NCBI RefSeq assembly: GCF_002849715.1
Contig: NZ_CP018863.1
Coordinates: 3,658,001 to 3,722,000 of the forward strand
Direction: 5' to 3'
Source: Arthrobacter crystallopoietes
GTDB taxonomy: Bacteria; Actinomycetota; Actinomycetes; Actinomycetales; Micrococcaceae
DNA: 64,000 nt
Below the pieces are notes generated by a model that worked only from the letters and a program-made list of their open reading frames with translations, had not been told where the DNA came from and made no database searches. This document shows positions 1 to 12,911 of the stretch, piece by piece. Position numbers and translations under genes: made by a program. The first letter of the stretch is position 1. Each line of letters begins with the position of its first letter.

Positions 1-174
1 GAGCTCCGACTGCCTGCCACGCCCGCTCCGGCGGCCCATGTGCGCAGCGGGCCCCGGGTGGGCGTCAGCGGTGAGGGCGGGACCGATAGCTACCCCTGGC
101 GGTTCTGGCTGGAGGGGGAGAAAACCGTCTCGCCCTACCGCGCGGCCAAACCCCGCCGCCGCTCGGACGGCTGA
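1..174 (+). CDS. C-terminal fragment of an upstream gene (possibly secF)
   Basis: Frame 1 is open from the window edge to a TGA at 172-174 and encodes 57 residues ending in a basic tail (KPRRRSDG). The start lies outside the window. No domain is recognisable. In Arthrobacter-type genomes secD-secF usually precede apt, and SecF commonly ends in a charged disordered tail, so a SecF C-terminus fits. That identity rests only on expected gene order. The alternative is that this frame is open by chance in GC-rich DNA. Confidence 0.35.
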   Translation, partial: ELRLPATPAPAAHVRSGPRVGVSGEGGTDSYPWRFWLEGEKTVSPYRAAKPRRRSDG

Positions 175-278
175 AGTCCGGCTGGTCCGTCCTGGGACGC
201 GCTTCGCCGCGCCGCGTCCGCTCCGGCATTGCCGTCAGCGCGGCCGTCATCCCGTCATTTCCGCAAGCCAGCGGCCGG

Positions 279-290
279 TAGGGTAGTGGG
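279..290 (+). promoter_or_regulatory. -10 element of a probable leaderless apt promoter
   Basis: TAGGGT at 279-284 ends six bases before the GTG start of apt at 291. There is no Shine-Dalgarno sequence. This spacing puts the transcription start at the start codon, as in leaderless actinobacterial mRNAs. Confidence 0.5.
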
Positions 291-830
291 GTGAGTGAAC
301 GATCTTCCGAGTCCGCGGAGTCAGTCATCAGCCGGCTTTCGGCAACCGTCTCCGACTACCCGAAACCAGGCATTGTTTTCCGTGACCTGACGCCCGTTTT
401 CGCGGACGGTCCCGCGCTGCGCACCATTGTGCACGCCCTCATCGACCCCTTCGAAGGGCAGTTCGACGCCGTGGCCGGCATCGAAGCCCGCGGCTTTTTG
501 CTGGCCGCAGCCGGAGCGTATGCGTCGGGCAAAGGCGTGGTGACGGTGCGGAAGAAGGGCAAACTGCCGCGGAAGGTCTACTCGGAGGACTACACCCTCG
601 AATACGGTACGGCGACGCTGGAACTGCATGCCGATGATCTCAAGCCCGGCATGCGCGTGCTCATTCTTGACGATGTGCTGGCCACCGGCGGCACCCTCGG
701 CGCGGCCTGCCGGCTGTTCGAACGGGCCGGCGTGCAGGTTTCCGGGTTCGGCGTCGTGCTGGAACTGACGGGCCTGCGCGGACGCGCGGCGCTGGCAGGC
801 CACCGGATCCGCTCGCTGGTCCGCGAGTAA
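291..830 (+). CDS. apt: Adenine phosphoribosyltransferase
   Basis: This enzyme salvages adenine by converting adenine and PRPP to AMP and pyrophosphate in the cytoplasm. The 179-aa product has normal family length. It shows the type I phosphoribosyltransferase PRPP-binding motif VLILDDVLATGGT at residues 123-135 and the EARGF segment at 65-69. The early FRDLTPVF stretch is typical of Apt. The GTG at 291 is chosen because it follows a -10-like TAGGGT with leaderless spacing. In related genomes apt lies between secF and relA, but here a helicase-like gene follows, so the neighbourhood has diverged. Function is near certain. Confidence 0.95.
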   Translation: MSERSSESAESVISRLSATVSDYPKPGIVFRDLTPVFADGPALRTIVHALIDPFEGQFDAVAGIEARGFLLAAAGAYASGKGVVTVRKKGKLPRKVYSEDYTLEYGTATLELHADDLKPGMRVLILDDVLATGGTLGAACRLFERAGVQVSGFGVVLELTGLRGRAALAGHRIRSLVRE

Positions 831-943
831 GCACGTCCGCAACTCCACTGGATGAGCTCCGGATCTTCTCCGGATCCCCTCCGGCTCTGTCGCCGCGTCG
901 CGACCCTGACGTGGGCGTTCATGTAATTTCATGCCGGGCACTG

Positions 944-980
944 TAAGATTGACGCTCTGCCTTTGCGGGAGGAACACATA
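944..980 (+). promoter_or_regulatory. Candidate promoter -10 and ribosome binding site of the HelR-like gene
   Basis: A TAAGAT hexamer at 944-949 resembles a sigma-A -10 box. A GGGAGGA ribosome binding site at about 967-973 precedes the ATG at 981 and supports that start over the upstream in-frame TTG at 963. No rifampicin-associated inverted repeat of the type known upstream of inducible helR genes was recognised here. Confidence 0.45.
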
Positions 981-3236
981 ATGCAGGAAGCGGTTTCGGC
1001 ACACGCGGAACTTGAACACGAGCGGGACTATGTCGCGGGTTTGTACCAGCGTCTGGATGAGTTGCGCGCCGAAAAGCAGCAGCAGCTGGACCGGGTCCGC
1101 AGCGGCGGTGCGGTCGGCACGATGCAGAATATTTCTGAACGTGACGCCTTCGCCACCATGTACGAGGACCGGCTCGCCCAGCTCAACGCCGTCGATGACC
1201 GCCTGGTCTTCGGCCGCCTGGACCTGGACAGCGGGGAATCCCGCTACATCGGCCGCATCGGCCTGAGCACGGCTGATCTGCAGCGGCTCATGGTGGACTG
1301 GAGGGCACCGGAGGCAGGAGTCTTTTACCAGGCCACGGCCTTCGAACGGCAGGGCGTACGACGGCGCCGCCACCTGATCCTGAAGGGCCGCGAGGTTAAG
1401 GCCGTCGAGGACGATGTGCTGGACGCATCGATGCTCGATTCGGACAACCTGCAGGGAGAAGGCGCCCTGCTGGCGGCGCTGAACTCGAAACGCACCGGCC
1501 AGATGTCGGACATCGTCGGCACCATCCAGGCCGAACAGGACCGGATCATCCGCAGTCCCATGCCGGGCGTGCTGGTGGTCCAGGGCGGGCCGGGCACGGG
1601 CAAGACCGCCGTTGCCCTGCACCGAGCGGCGTACCTGCTGTACATGCACCGGGAGCGGCTGAAGTCCGCCGGCGTCCTGCTGGTCGGGCCGTCGAACTCC
1701 TTCATGAAGTACATCGAACGCGTCCTGCCGTCACTCGGCGAGACCGGTGTGGTGATGTCCACTCTGGGCAAGCTGATGCCGGGCATTAGCGCCGTGCCGG
1801 AATCCAACCAGGCCGTCGCCGAGCTCAAGGGCCGCGCGTCCATGGCCAAGGTGGTGGCGCGGGCGGTGGCTAACCGGCAGCGCATCCCGGCGGGACCGCG
1901 CAAGCTCAATGTCGAGGGCACCATCCTTACGCTGACTCCGAAACAGGTGATCCGGGCCCGGGACAGGGCCCGGTCCACCGGCAAGCCGCACAACGAGGCG
2001 CGCACGACGTTCGTGAAGATCCTGCTGCGCGAACTGACCGAGCAGCTGACCCAGGCGCTGGAAGAATCCTCCGGGCCGGGCAACAACGCGGACCGCAGCT
2101 ACCTGACCGAAGACGTCCGCACTTCCCGCGACGTGCGGGTGGCGCTGAACCTGTGCTGGATGCCGCTGACGCCGGAGCAGCTGATCGGCGAACTGCTGAG
2201 CAAGCCCGCGCATCTCGAAGGCGCTACGCCGCAGCTGAGCGACGCGGAACGGGCACTGCTCCTGCGTGATCCGTCGGCGCCGTGGACCGAGGCCGATGTG
2301 CCGCTCCTCGACGAGGCTGCCGAGCTCCTCGGCCCGATGGATGTTTCCAGCGCCCGCGACAAGTCCCAGCGGGAGCACCAGCGTGCCCGCGACGTCGCGA
2401 ATGCCGAGCAGTCCCTCGTGAACCTGGACGAGGCGCTGAAGGCCAGCGGGATCGACGGTCTCGTCAGCGCCGAGGACCTGGCGGCCCACAACCAGATCCA
2501 GGAGACGCGCTTCACCGCGGCGGAACGGGCGGCATCGGACCGGACCTGGGCCTTCGGACACATCGTGGTCGATGAAGCGCAGGAACTCTCGGCCATGCAG
2601 TGGCGGCTGCTGATGCGCCGCTGCCCGCTGAAGTCCTTCACGGTGGTGGGCGACATCGCCCAGACTAGCTCCGCTGCCGGCGCGCACTCGTGGCAGCAGG
2701 TCCTTGAGCCCTTTGCCCAGGACCGCTGGCGGCTGGAAGAGCTGACGGTGAACTACCGCACGCCGTCGCAAATCGCGGAAGCCGCGGTGCGCATGGCCAA
2801 TGCGGCCGGACTCGTGGTCTCTGCGCCCAAGGCTGTCCGGGACGGTAACTGGGAACCGATCATTGACAAGGTGGACGACGGCGGACTCCTCGGCAAACTG
2901 CTCGAGGTCATGCCGGAGGAGCTCGACGCTCTCGACGGCGGTCTGCTGGCGGTCATCGCCCCGGACCATCGCGTGGAGGAAGCACGCAAGGCACTGGCGG
3001 CTGTCTACGGAAGCCGCGTGGGCGCGGGGGCCGGCGGGTTGGACCAGGACATCACGGTCATCGGACCGAAGGAAGCCAAGGGACTGGAATTCGACGGCGT
3101 AGTCCTGCTGGAACCGGCGGAACTGCTCGACGGTGTCAGCGGCAAGGTAGGCGATCTGTACGTGGCAATGACGCGTCCCACGCAGCGTCTGCGTCTTCTG
3201 GCGGAGGGCGATATCCCACCGGGCATCGAAGGCTGA
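981..3236 (+). CDS. HelR/HelD-type RNA polymerase recycling ATPase (UvrD/Rep-like superfamily 1)
   Basis: This is a 751-aa superfamily 1 ATPase of the HelD/HelR group, proteins that bind stalled RNA polymerase and release it from DNA; HelR members also displace rifampicin. Visible features are an N-terminal coiled-coil-like segment (residues about 5-45), the family-typical RIGL...VDWRAP...FYQAT region, Walker A GGPGTGKT near residue 202, Walker B VVDEAQE near 529, and a C-terminal motif VAMTRPTQRL. The long insertion between the motor motifs matches the HelD pincer region. ATG 981 is preferred over TTG 963 because of the GGGAGGA site. It stands alone between apt and tyrS. Group assignment is confident; whether it protects from rifampicin is inference. 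Confidence 0.85.
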   Translation: MQEAVSAHAELEHERDYVAGLYQRLDELRAEKQQQLDRVRSGGAVGTMQNISERDAFATMYEDRLAQLNAVDDRLVFGRLDLDSGESRYIGRIGLSTADLQRLMVDWRAPEAGVFYQATAFERQGVRRRRHLILKGREVKAVEDDVLDASMLDSDNLQGEGALLAALNSKRTGQMSDIVGTIQAEQDRIIRSPMPGVLVVQGGPGTGKTAVALHRAAYLLYMHRERLKSAGVLLVGPSNSFMKYIERVLPSLGETGVVMSTLGKLMPGISAVPESNQAVAELKGRASMAKVVARAVANRQRIPAGPRKLNVEGTILTLTPKQVIRARDRARSTGKPHNEARTTFVKILLRELTEQLTQALEESSGPGNNADRSYLTEDVRTSRDVRVALNLCWMPLTPEQLIGELLSKPAHLEGATPQLSDAERALLLRDPSAPWTEADVPLLDEAAELLGPMDVSSARDKSQREHQRARDVANAEQSLVNLDEALKASGIDGLVSAEDLAAHNQIQETRFTAAERAASDRTWAFGHIVVDEAQELSAMQWRLLMRRCPLKSFTVVGDIAQTSSAAGAHSWQQVLEPFAQDRWRLEELTVNYRTPSQIAEAAVRMANAAGLVVSAPKAVRDGNWEPIIDKVDDGGLLGKLLEVMPEELDALDGGLLAVIAPDHRVEEARKALAAVYGSRVGAGAGGLDQDITVIGPKEAKGLEFDGVVLLEPAELLDGVSGKVGDLYVAMTRPTQRLRLLAEGDIPPGIEG

Positions 3237-3249
3237 TATTTTAGAGTCC
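3237..3249 (+). promoter_or_regulatory. -10 element of a probable leaderless tyrS promoter
   Basis: TATTTT at 3237-3242 lies seven bases before the GTG start at 3250, and no ribosome binding site is visible. It directly follows the stop codon of the helicase-like gene. Confidence 0.45.
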
Positions 3250-4560
3250 GTGTCAACTAATACGTTTCTGAGTTCCCAAAGCAATGACCCCAGTTTCGCC
3301 AATGTATGGCAGGAACTGAAGTGGCGCGGACTGGTCCACGTCTCCACCGACGAGGCGGAGCTGGAAAAGCTGCTGGCCGGTGAACCGATCACGTATTACT
3401 GCGGTTTCGATCCGACGGCGCCGAGCCTGCATCTGGGCAACCTGGTCCAGCTGTTGACCATGCGCCGCCTGCAGCTGGCCGGCCACAAGCCGCTCGGCCT
3501 GGTCGGCGGATCCACCGGCCTGGTGGGGGATCCGCGCCCCACTGCGGAGCGGACGATGAACACCAAGGAAACCGTCGCCGAATGGGTCGGCTACCTGCAA
3601 GGCCAGGTGCAGCGGTTCCTCAGCTTTGAGGGCGAGAACGCGGCCCGGATGGTGAACAACCTGGACTGGACGGCGCCGATGAGCGCGCTGGACTTCCTGC
3701 GCGAGATCGGCAAGCACTTCCGTGTCGGGACCATGATCAAAAAAGACATCGTCGCCTCCCGGCTGAACTCCGAGGAGGGGATCAGCTACGCGGAATTCAG
3801 CTACCAGATCCTGCAAGGCATGGACTACCTGGAACTGTTCCGCCAGTACGGCTGCGTGCTGCAGACTGGCGGGTCGGACCAGTGGGGCAACCTGACCAGC
3901 GGTACCGAACTGATCCGCAAGGTCGAGGGCAAGTCCGTCCACGCCATCGGCACTCCGCTGATCACCAACTCGGATGGCACGAAGTTCGGCAAGAGCGAAG
4001 GCAACGCCATCTGGCTCGACGCCGCGATGTGCAGCCCGTACGCGATGTACCAGTTCTGGCTGAACACGGCAGATGCCGACGTAGTCGAGCGGCTCAAGGT
4101 CTTCACCTTCCGGAGCAGAACAGAAATCGAAGAGCTCGAAAAGGCGGTAGCCGAACGCGCGCATACCCGCGAGGCCCAGCGCGTGCTGGCCTATGACGTG
4201 ACCTCGCTGGTCCACGGCGAGGAAGCAACCGACAAGGTGATCGCTGCTTCGGCTGCATTATTCGGGCAGGGTGAACTGGAAGCGTTGGACGAAGCCACGT
4301 TGGTTTCGGCCACTTCGCAGCTGCCCAGCGCCACTGTGGAGCGCGGTTCCCTCAACATCATCGGATTGCTCGTTGCCTCCGGCCTCGTGCCGAGCAACTC
4401 CGGCGCCCGTCGTACCGTGGCCGAAGGCGGTGCGTACGTGAACAACGAAAAAATCACGGATCCGGATGCAGTCATCGATGATTCAAAGTTGCTGCACGGC
4501 AAGTACTTGCTGATGCGCAGGGGCAAGCGCACCCTGGCAATGGTCGAAGTTCCTGCATAG
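3250..4560 (+). CDS. tyrS: Tyrosyl-tRNA synthetase
   Basis: It charges tRNA-Tyr with tyrosine in the cytoplasm. The 436-aa product has the class I catalytic core with the HIGH-type signature HLGN near residue 60, the KMSKS-type loop KFGKS near 244-248, and a C-terminal S4 RNA-binding domain (about 365-430, containing GARRTVAEGGAYVN). Length is normal for bacterial TyrS. The GTG at 3250 appears leaderless. It ends just before a strong terminator that separates it from the rRNA operon. The same tyrS - rRNA operon - Rv1691-like order is known from mycobacteria-like actinobacteria. Confidence 0.96.
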   Translation: MSTNTFLSSQSNDPSFANVWQELKWRGLVHVSTDEAELEKLLAGEPITYYCGFDPTAPSLHLGNLVQLLTMRRLQLAGHKPLGLVGGSTGLVGDPRPTAERTMNTKETVAEWVGYLQGQVQRFLSFEGENAARMVNNLDWTAPMSALDFLREIGKHFRVGTMIKKDIVASRLNSEEGISYAEFSYQILQGMDYLELFRQYGCVLQTGGSDQWGNLTSGTELIRKVEGKSVHAIGTPLITNSDGTKFGKSEGNAIWLDAAMCSPYAMYQFWLNTADADVVERLKVFTFRSRTEIEELEKAVAERAHTREAQRVLAYDVTSLVHGEEATDKVIAASAALFGQGELEALDEATLVSATSQLPSATVERGSLNIIGLLVASGLVPSNSGARRTVAEGGAYVNNEKITDPDAVIDDSKLLHGKYLLMRRGKRTLAMVEVPA

Positions 4561-4602
4561 CCAAAGGCTGCAAGTCGGGACAATCCCGGCAAAGCCAACA
4601 AG

Positions 4603-4666
4603 GCGGGCCCGTACCCGTGCCAGCTGCCAGCAAGGCGGTGGGCACGGGGACGGGCCCGCTTTGATT
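4603..4666 (+). terminator. Rho-independent terminator of tyrS
   Basis: A 19-base arm at 4603-4621 pairs with 4641-4659 with one mismatch, leaving a 19-base loop, followed by TTTGATTT. It insulates the rRNA operon from tyrS transcription. Confidence 0.85.
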
Positions 4667-4884
4667 TGAGGGGTAATTCTGCCGGATTTGCAGGAGTCCG
4701 AAACCTTGTGTATTGTTTTCTGAGTCGCCGCCGCTGAGTTGAAAAAGACAAAGCGAGCAGGAGGACAAAATCCCAAGACAAATCGGAAGCAATTCCGGCG
4801 TGCACTTTGAGGCAAAAGCCGGGGGCGCTGAAAATTGTTGCGGGTGCATTCTTTATCGAATGGAAAATCGCGGAAAACGCCGAT

Positions 4885-4913
4885 TTGACAAGAGATATTG
4901 AATGAAATAAATT
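4885..4913 (+). promoter_or_regulatory. rRNA operon promoter
   Basis: TTGACA at 4885-4890, a 17-base spacer and TAAATT at 4908-4913 form a near-consensus sigma-A promoter in an AT-rich stretch about 260 bases before the 16S gene. It is the best promoter match in the region, and additional weaker rRNA promoters upstream cannot be excluded. Confidence 0.7.
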
Positions 4914-5170
4914 TATGAACATCGCAGCGAAGAAATGCGAAACAATAAAAGAATTCATCGAATTCGGGTTTCAAAAAGTATTCGTTTGCTCCTGTTGTTT
5001 GAGAACTCAATAGTGTGCCAAGTTTGTTGATACCAATTATTTTATTGGTTGAATTATTGTCGTGGGGCACCGCCTCCGTGGTGTGCCGCGATGTTTTTTA
5101 GCCTGGTTTGAATTTAGTGCAGTGCTGGTTCCCGTTTTCCCGGGGGCCGGTGTTGTGTCTGTTAGTAAAC
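4914..5170 (+). other. rRNA leader with antitermination/processing element
   Basis: The untranslated leader contains the element TTGTTTGAGAACT at 4995-5007, which recurs in the 16S-23S spacer at 7040-7052 and belongs to the conserved anti-termination/processing region of actinobacterial rrn leaders. Bases 5003-5021 can pair with 6904-6922 in the spacer (two G-U pairs, one mismatch), forming the stem that brackets 16S for RNase III-type processing. No protein gene is present. Confidence 0.7.
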
Positions 5171-10293
<5,123 letters not shown>

Positions 10294-10374
10294 CACCACA
10301 CACTTCCCTGGCCGTCGAACCGACTTCAAACGGTTCCACGGCAATACACAGGGGAAGGAAAAGATACTTGCATC

Positions 10375-10392
10375 GCGTCCACTATGTGGTTC
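10375..10392 (+). other. 3' strand of the 23S processing stem
   Basis: These 18 bases pair with 7048-7065 across the whole 23S gene, with a single G-U pair. The stem is the expected substrate for RNase III-type release of pre-23S rRNA. Confidence 0.7.
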
Positions 10393-10465
10393 CCGGACAA
10401 CAAACGTCCCAGGGAACACCACAATTGCATACAGTCCAAGAATGAACTGATGTAACCGAAGGTTT

Positions 10466-10504
10466 CACCCCTTCCGTCCGCCCGCGCGGGCCGGAACCGG
10501 GGTG
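10466..10504 (+). other. Hairpin in the 23S-5S spacer
   Basis: CACCCC at 10466-10471 pairs with GGGGTG at 10499-10504 around an inner GC-rich palindrome (10480-10491). It lies just before the 5S gene and is probably a processing structure, since no T-tract follows. Confidence 0.45.
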
Positions 10505-10511
10505 GCAAGGG

Positions 10512-10629
10512 TTACGGCGGTCATAGCGTGGGGGAAACGCCCGGTCCCATTCCGAACCCGGAAGCTAAGACCCACAGCGCCGATGGTACTGCACCCGGGA
10601 GGGTGTGGGAGAGTAGGTCACCGCCGGAC
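10512..10629 (+). rRNA. rrf: 5S ribosomal RNA
   Basis: The segment begins TTACGGCGGTCATAGCG, contains the conserved CCCATTCCGAACCCGGAAGCTAAG core, and ends CACCGCCGGAC, which closes helix I with the start. Length is about 118 bases. Confidence 0.95.
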
Positions 10630-10640
10630 ATCTTTTGAGC

Positions 10641-10682
10641 GTGAAGGGCTCCACCATGACGGTGGAGCCCTTCACCCATTTA
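10641..10682 (+). terminator. Rho-independent terminator of the rRNA operon
   Basis: A perfect 15-base stem (10641-10655 with 10661-10675) closes a 5-base loop and is followed by a short CCATTT tract. It lies 11 bases after 5S. Confidence 0.9.
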
Positions 10683-10909
10683 AGGCCCGTTGCCGGAATT
10701 GCGGCCGATCGCTGGAGCCATGTCCGCCGTCGTAAGTGTTATCACAGCCCAGTCAGCCGGCCGTGTTGATGGTCTGCACTAGACTGGTCTGGTGGCACAT
10801 GTCGTGCCGCGTTCTGATCAATAGATCAACACAAATCACCAGATAAATAGAGATGGCGGCTGAAGGCTCCTTTGAGGGGTGCCAGGCCCGCACTGAGAGG
10901 AGCTCCGGC
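10683..10909 (+). promoter_or_regulatory. Upstream region of the repeat/TPR gene with a -10-like element
   Basis: A TAGACT hexamer at 10780-10785 could be a -10 box. The segment GATCAATAGATC at 10817-10828 is a small palindrome. An AGGAG ribosome binding site lies just before the ATG at 10910. Nothing else is recognisable. Confidence 0.35.
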
Positions 10910-12907
10910 ATGGCTGATTTCCGTGGTCGTGGGGAACGAGACGACAAGGGCGGTGCCGGACGGGGCAACTTCGGCGGCCGTTCAGGATCTGACAAACCTG
11001 CTGGACGTGGCGAGGGTCCGCGTCGGGACAGTGAAGCACGTCGGCAAAGCGGCGCCTATCGCGGCACAAGCAACTCGGGTGGTGACCCGCGCGGTTTCCG
11101 CTCGCGTGACGATCGCCGTGGCGGCAGCGCTGAAGGCGCAGCCGGCCGGGATCGATCCGGTCCTCGCCGTGAGTATGGCGAACGCCCGCGTCAGGACCGC
11201 ACTGACGGACCGCGGCGGGACTATACCGATCGTCCTCGGCAAGACCGCGCAGACGGTCCTCGCCGTGAGTATACCGATCGTCCGCGCCAGGATCGCGATG
11301 GCGCTCGTGGGGCTGAAGGTTATAAGCCTCGCCGTGAGTACGGTGACCGCCCGCGTCAGGACCGTACTGACGGTCCTCGCCGGGAGTACACTGATCGTCC
11401 GCGCCAAGATCGTGGGGCCCCTCGCGGCTCCGGTCAAGGAGGCGAGGGCTATAAGCCTCGCCGTGAGTACGGTGACCGTCCGCGTCAGGACCGTACTGAC
11501 GGTCCTCGCCGTGAGTACACAGATCGTCCGCGCCAGGATCGCGATGGCGCTCGTGGGGCTGAAGGTTATAAGCCTCGCCGTGAGTACACAGATCGTCCGC
11601 GCCAGGACCGTACTGACGGTCCTCGCCGTGAGTACGGTGATCGTCCGCGTCAGGACCGTGGCGCCGAGGGCTATAAGCCTCGCCGTGAGTATGGAGATCG
11701 TCCGCGCCAGGACCGTACTGACGGTCCTCGCCGTGAGTACACTGATCGTCCACGCCAAGACCGTGGAGGTTCCCGCGGCGCTGAGGGTTTCAAGCCCCGC
11801 CGTGAATTCGGCGATCGTCCACGCCCGGACCGTGGTGGCCCCCGTGGTTCCGACCGTGGTGCGGAGGGATTCAAACCGCGCCGCGACGGGGAGGATCGCT
11901 TCGGCGAACGGAAGTATGGGGCTGACCGAGGCGCTGGCCAGCCTCCTCTCAAGAATGCGCAGGATCTGCGCAGCTCGAACAGGGCCGATCGTCCACGCTC
12001 TCCCCAGATCGACGATGACGTTACCGGGCAGGAACTGGACCGGGTTATCCGTGCACAGCTGCGAACGCTGGAATCAAAGAGCGCAGAGTGGGTTGCCAAG
12101 CACCTGGTGATGGCGGCGCGTTTGATGGACGAGGATCCCGAGCTCGCGTTCCAGCATGCCCTGGCTGCGAGCCGCCGTGGCGGCCGGATGGCTCCGGTCC
12201 GCGAGGCCGTCGGACTGACTGCCTATGCTGCCGGACACTACGGAGAGGCCCTGCGGGAATTCCGTACCTACCGTCGCATCAGCGGCTCCAACGCACACCT
12301 GCCCGTGATGGCAGACTGTGAGCGTGGACTTGGCCGCCCTGACCGTGCCCTCGAGATGATCCGTTCCGAGGAAGCTACGGACCTGGACGCTGCCGGCAAG
12401 GTGGAACTGGCGATCGTGGCGTCCGGTGCGCGGATGGATCTGGAGCAGTATGACGCTGCCGTGGCCGCGCTCGAGATTCCGCAGCTCGACAAGAACCGGG
12501 CATTCTCATACAGCCCCAGGTTGTTCCGGGCCTACGCCGACGCACTTGAGTCCGTGGACCGTGCCGAAGAGGCCGAGCAGTGGCGTCGTCAGGCGCGACT
12601 GGCGGAGAGCGCGTTGGGCGTAGGAGAGTTTGCCGAGCCTGAAATCTTCGACCTCGTTGATGAAGATGAGGAGCCGGAAGCACGGCGTCCACGCGAAGTG
12701 TCCAGCGGGTATGAGGCGGTTCCAGGCGAGGCAGCAGGCAGCGCCGAACCAGATGAAGAGGCATCAGATCGCGCGGAAGCCGAAACCGCAGGCAACGAGG
12801 TTGAACCGCGTGTTTCCGAGGCAGCGCTCGAGGAGGAAGACCTCCATGAAATCGAGGAGCCCGCTACAGGGGAGCAGGACGTCAAGCACCCCTGGGACGA
12901 AGACTGA
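10910..12907 (+). CDS. TPR-like protein with a long Arg/Asp/Pro tandem-repeat N-terminus (Rv1691-like position)
   Basis: The 665-aa product has three parts. Residues about 1-350 are low-complexity and disordered, with about a dozen copies of a PRREYxDRPRQDR unit, often followed by TDG or GAEGYK linkers. Residues about 365-560 are alpha-helical and resemble TPR or HEAT-type repeats (ALAASRRGGR, AAGHYGEALREFRTYRR, GRPDRALEMI). The last 85 residues are strongly acidic. The position between the tyrS/rRNA region and HAD-tlyA-nadK-recN matches mycobacterial Rv1691, whose product is much shorter. ATG 10910, with AGGAG upstream, is preferred over the in-frame ATG at 10853. Function is unknown; RNA or ribosome association is a guess from the basic repeats and location. 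Confidence 0.8.
   Translation: MADFRGRGERDDKGGAGRGNFGGRSGSDKPAGRGEGPRRDSEARRQSGAYRGTSNSGGDPRGFRSRDDRRGGSAEGAAGRDRSGPRREYGERPRQDRTDGPRRDYTDRPRQDRADGPRREYTDRPRQDRDGARGAEGYKPRREYGDRPRQDRTDGPRREYTDRPRQDRGAPRGSGQGGEGYKPRREYGDRPRQDRTDGPRREYTDRPRQDRDGARGAEGYKPRREYTDRPRQDRTDGPRREYGDRPRQDRGAEGYKPRREYGDRPRQDRTDGPRREYTDRPRQDRGGSRGAEGFKPRREFGDRPRPDRGGPRGSDRGAEGFKPRRDGEDRFGERKYGADRGAGQPPLKNAQDLRSSNRADRPRSPQIDDDVTGQELDRVIRAQLRTLESKSAEWVAKHLVMAARLMDEDPELAFQHALAASRRGGRMAPVREAVGLTAYAAGHYGEALREFRTYRRISGSNAHLPVMADCERGLGRPDRALEMIRSEEATDLDAAGKVELAIVASGARMDLEQYDAAVAALEIPQLDKNRAFSYSPRLFRAYADALESVDRAEEAEQWRRQARLAESALGVGEFAEPEIFDLVDEDEEPEARRPREVSSGYEAVPGEAAGSAEPDEEASDRAEAETAGNEVEPRVSEAALEEEDLHEIEEPATGEQDVKHPWDED
11162..11890 (+). 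repeat. In-frame degenerate tandem repeats, about 48 bp unit
   Basis: The unit encodes PRREYxDRPRQDRTDG and recurs about 12 times with 39-81 bp spacing caused by variable linkers. Many units are nearly identical at the DNA level (CGCCGTGAGTACGGTGACCG type), which points to recent duplication and possible copy-number variation between strains. The repetition also creates long spurious open frames on both strands. Confidence 0.9.
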
Positions 12908-12911
12908 TTCG

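Noticed and set aside
321..3392. Minus-strand frames of 442 and 553 aa opposite apt, the helicase-like gene and tyrS
   Set aside because: They are antisense shadows of well-supported genes in GC-rich DNA and contain no recognisable domain.
11162..11890. CRISPR array
   Set aside because: The repeats are in frame, degenerate, separated by coding linkers and lack unique spacers; no cas gene is present.
10836..12110. Long open frames overlapping the repeat gene on both strands (412 aa plus, 305 and 258 aa minus)
   Set aside because: They arise because the 48-bp repeat lacks stops in several frames. They have no ribosome binding sites and encode low-complexity strings without family resemblance.
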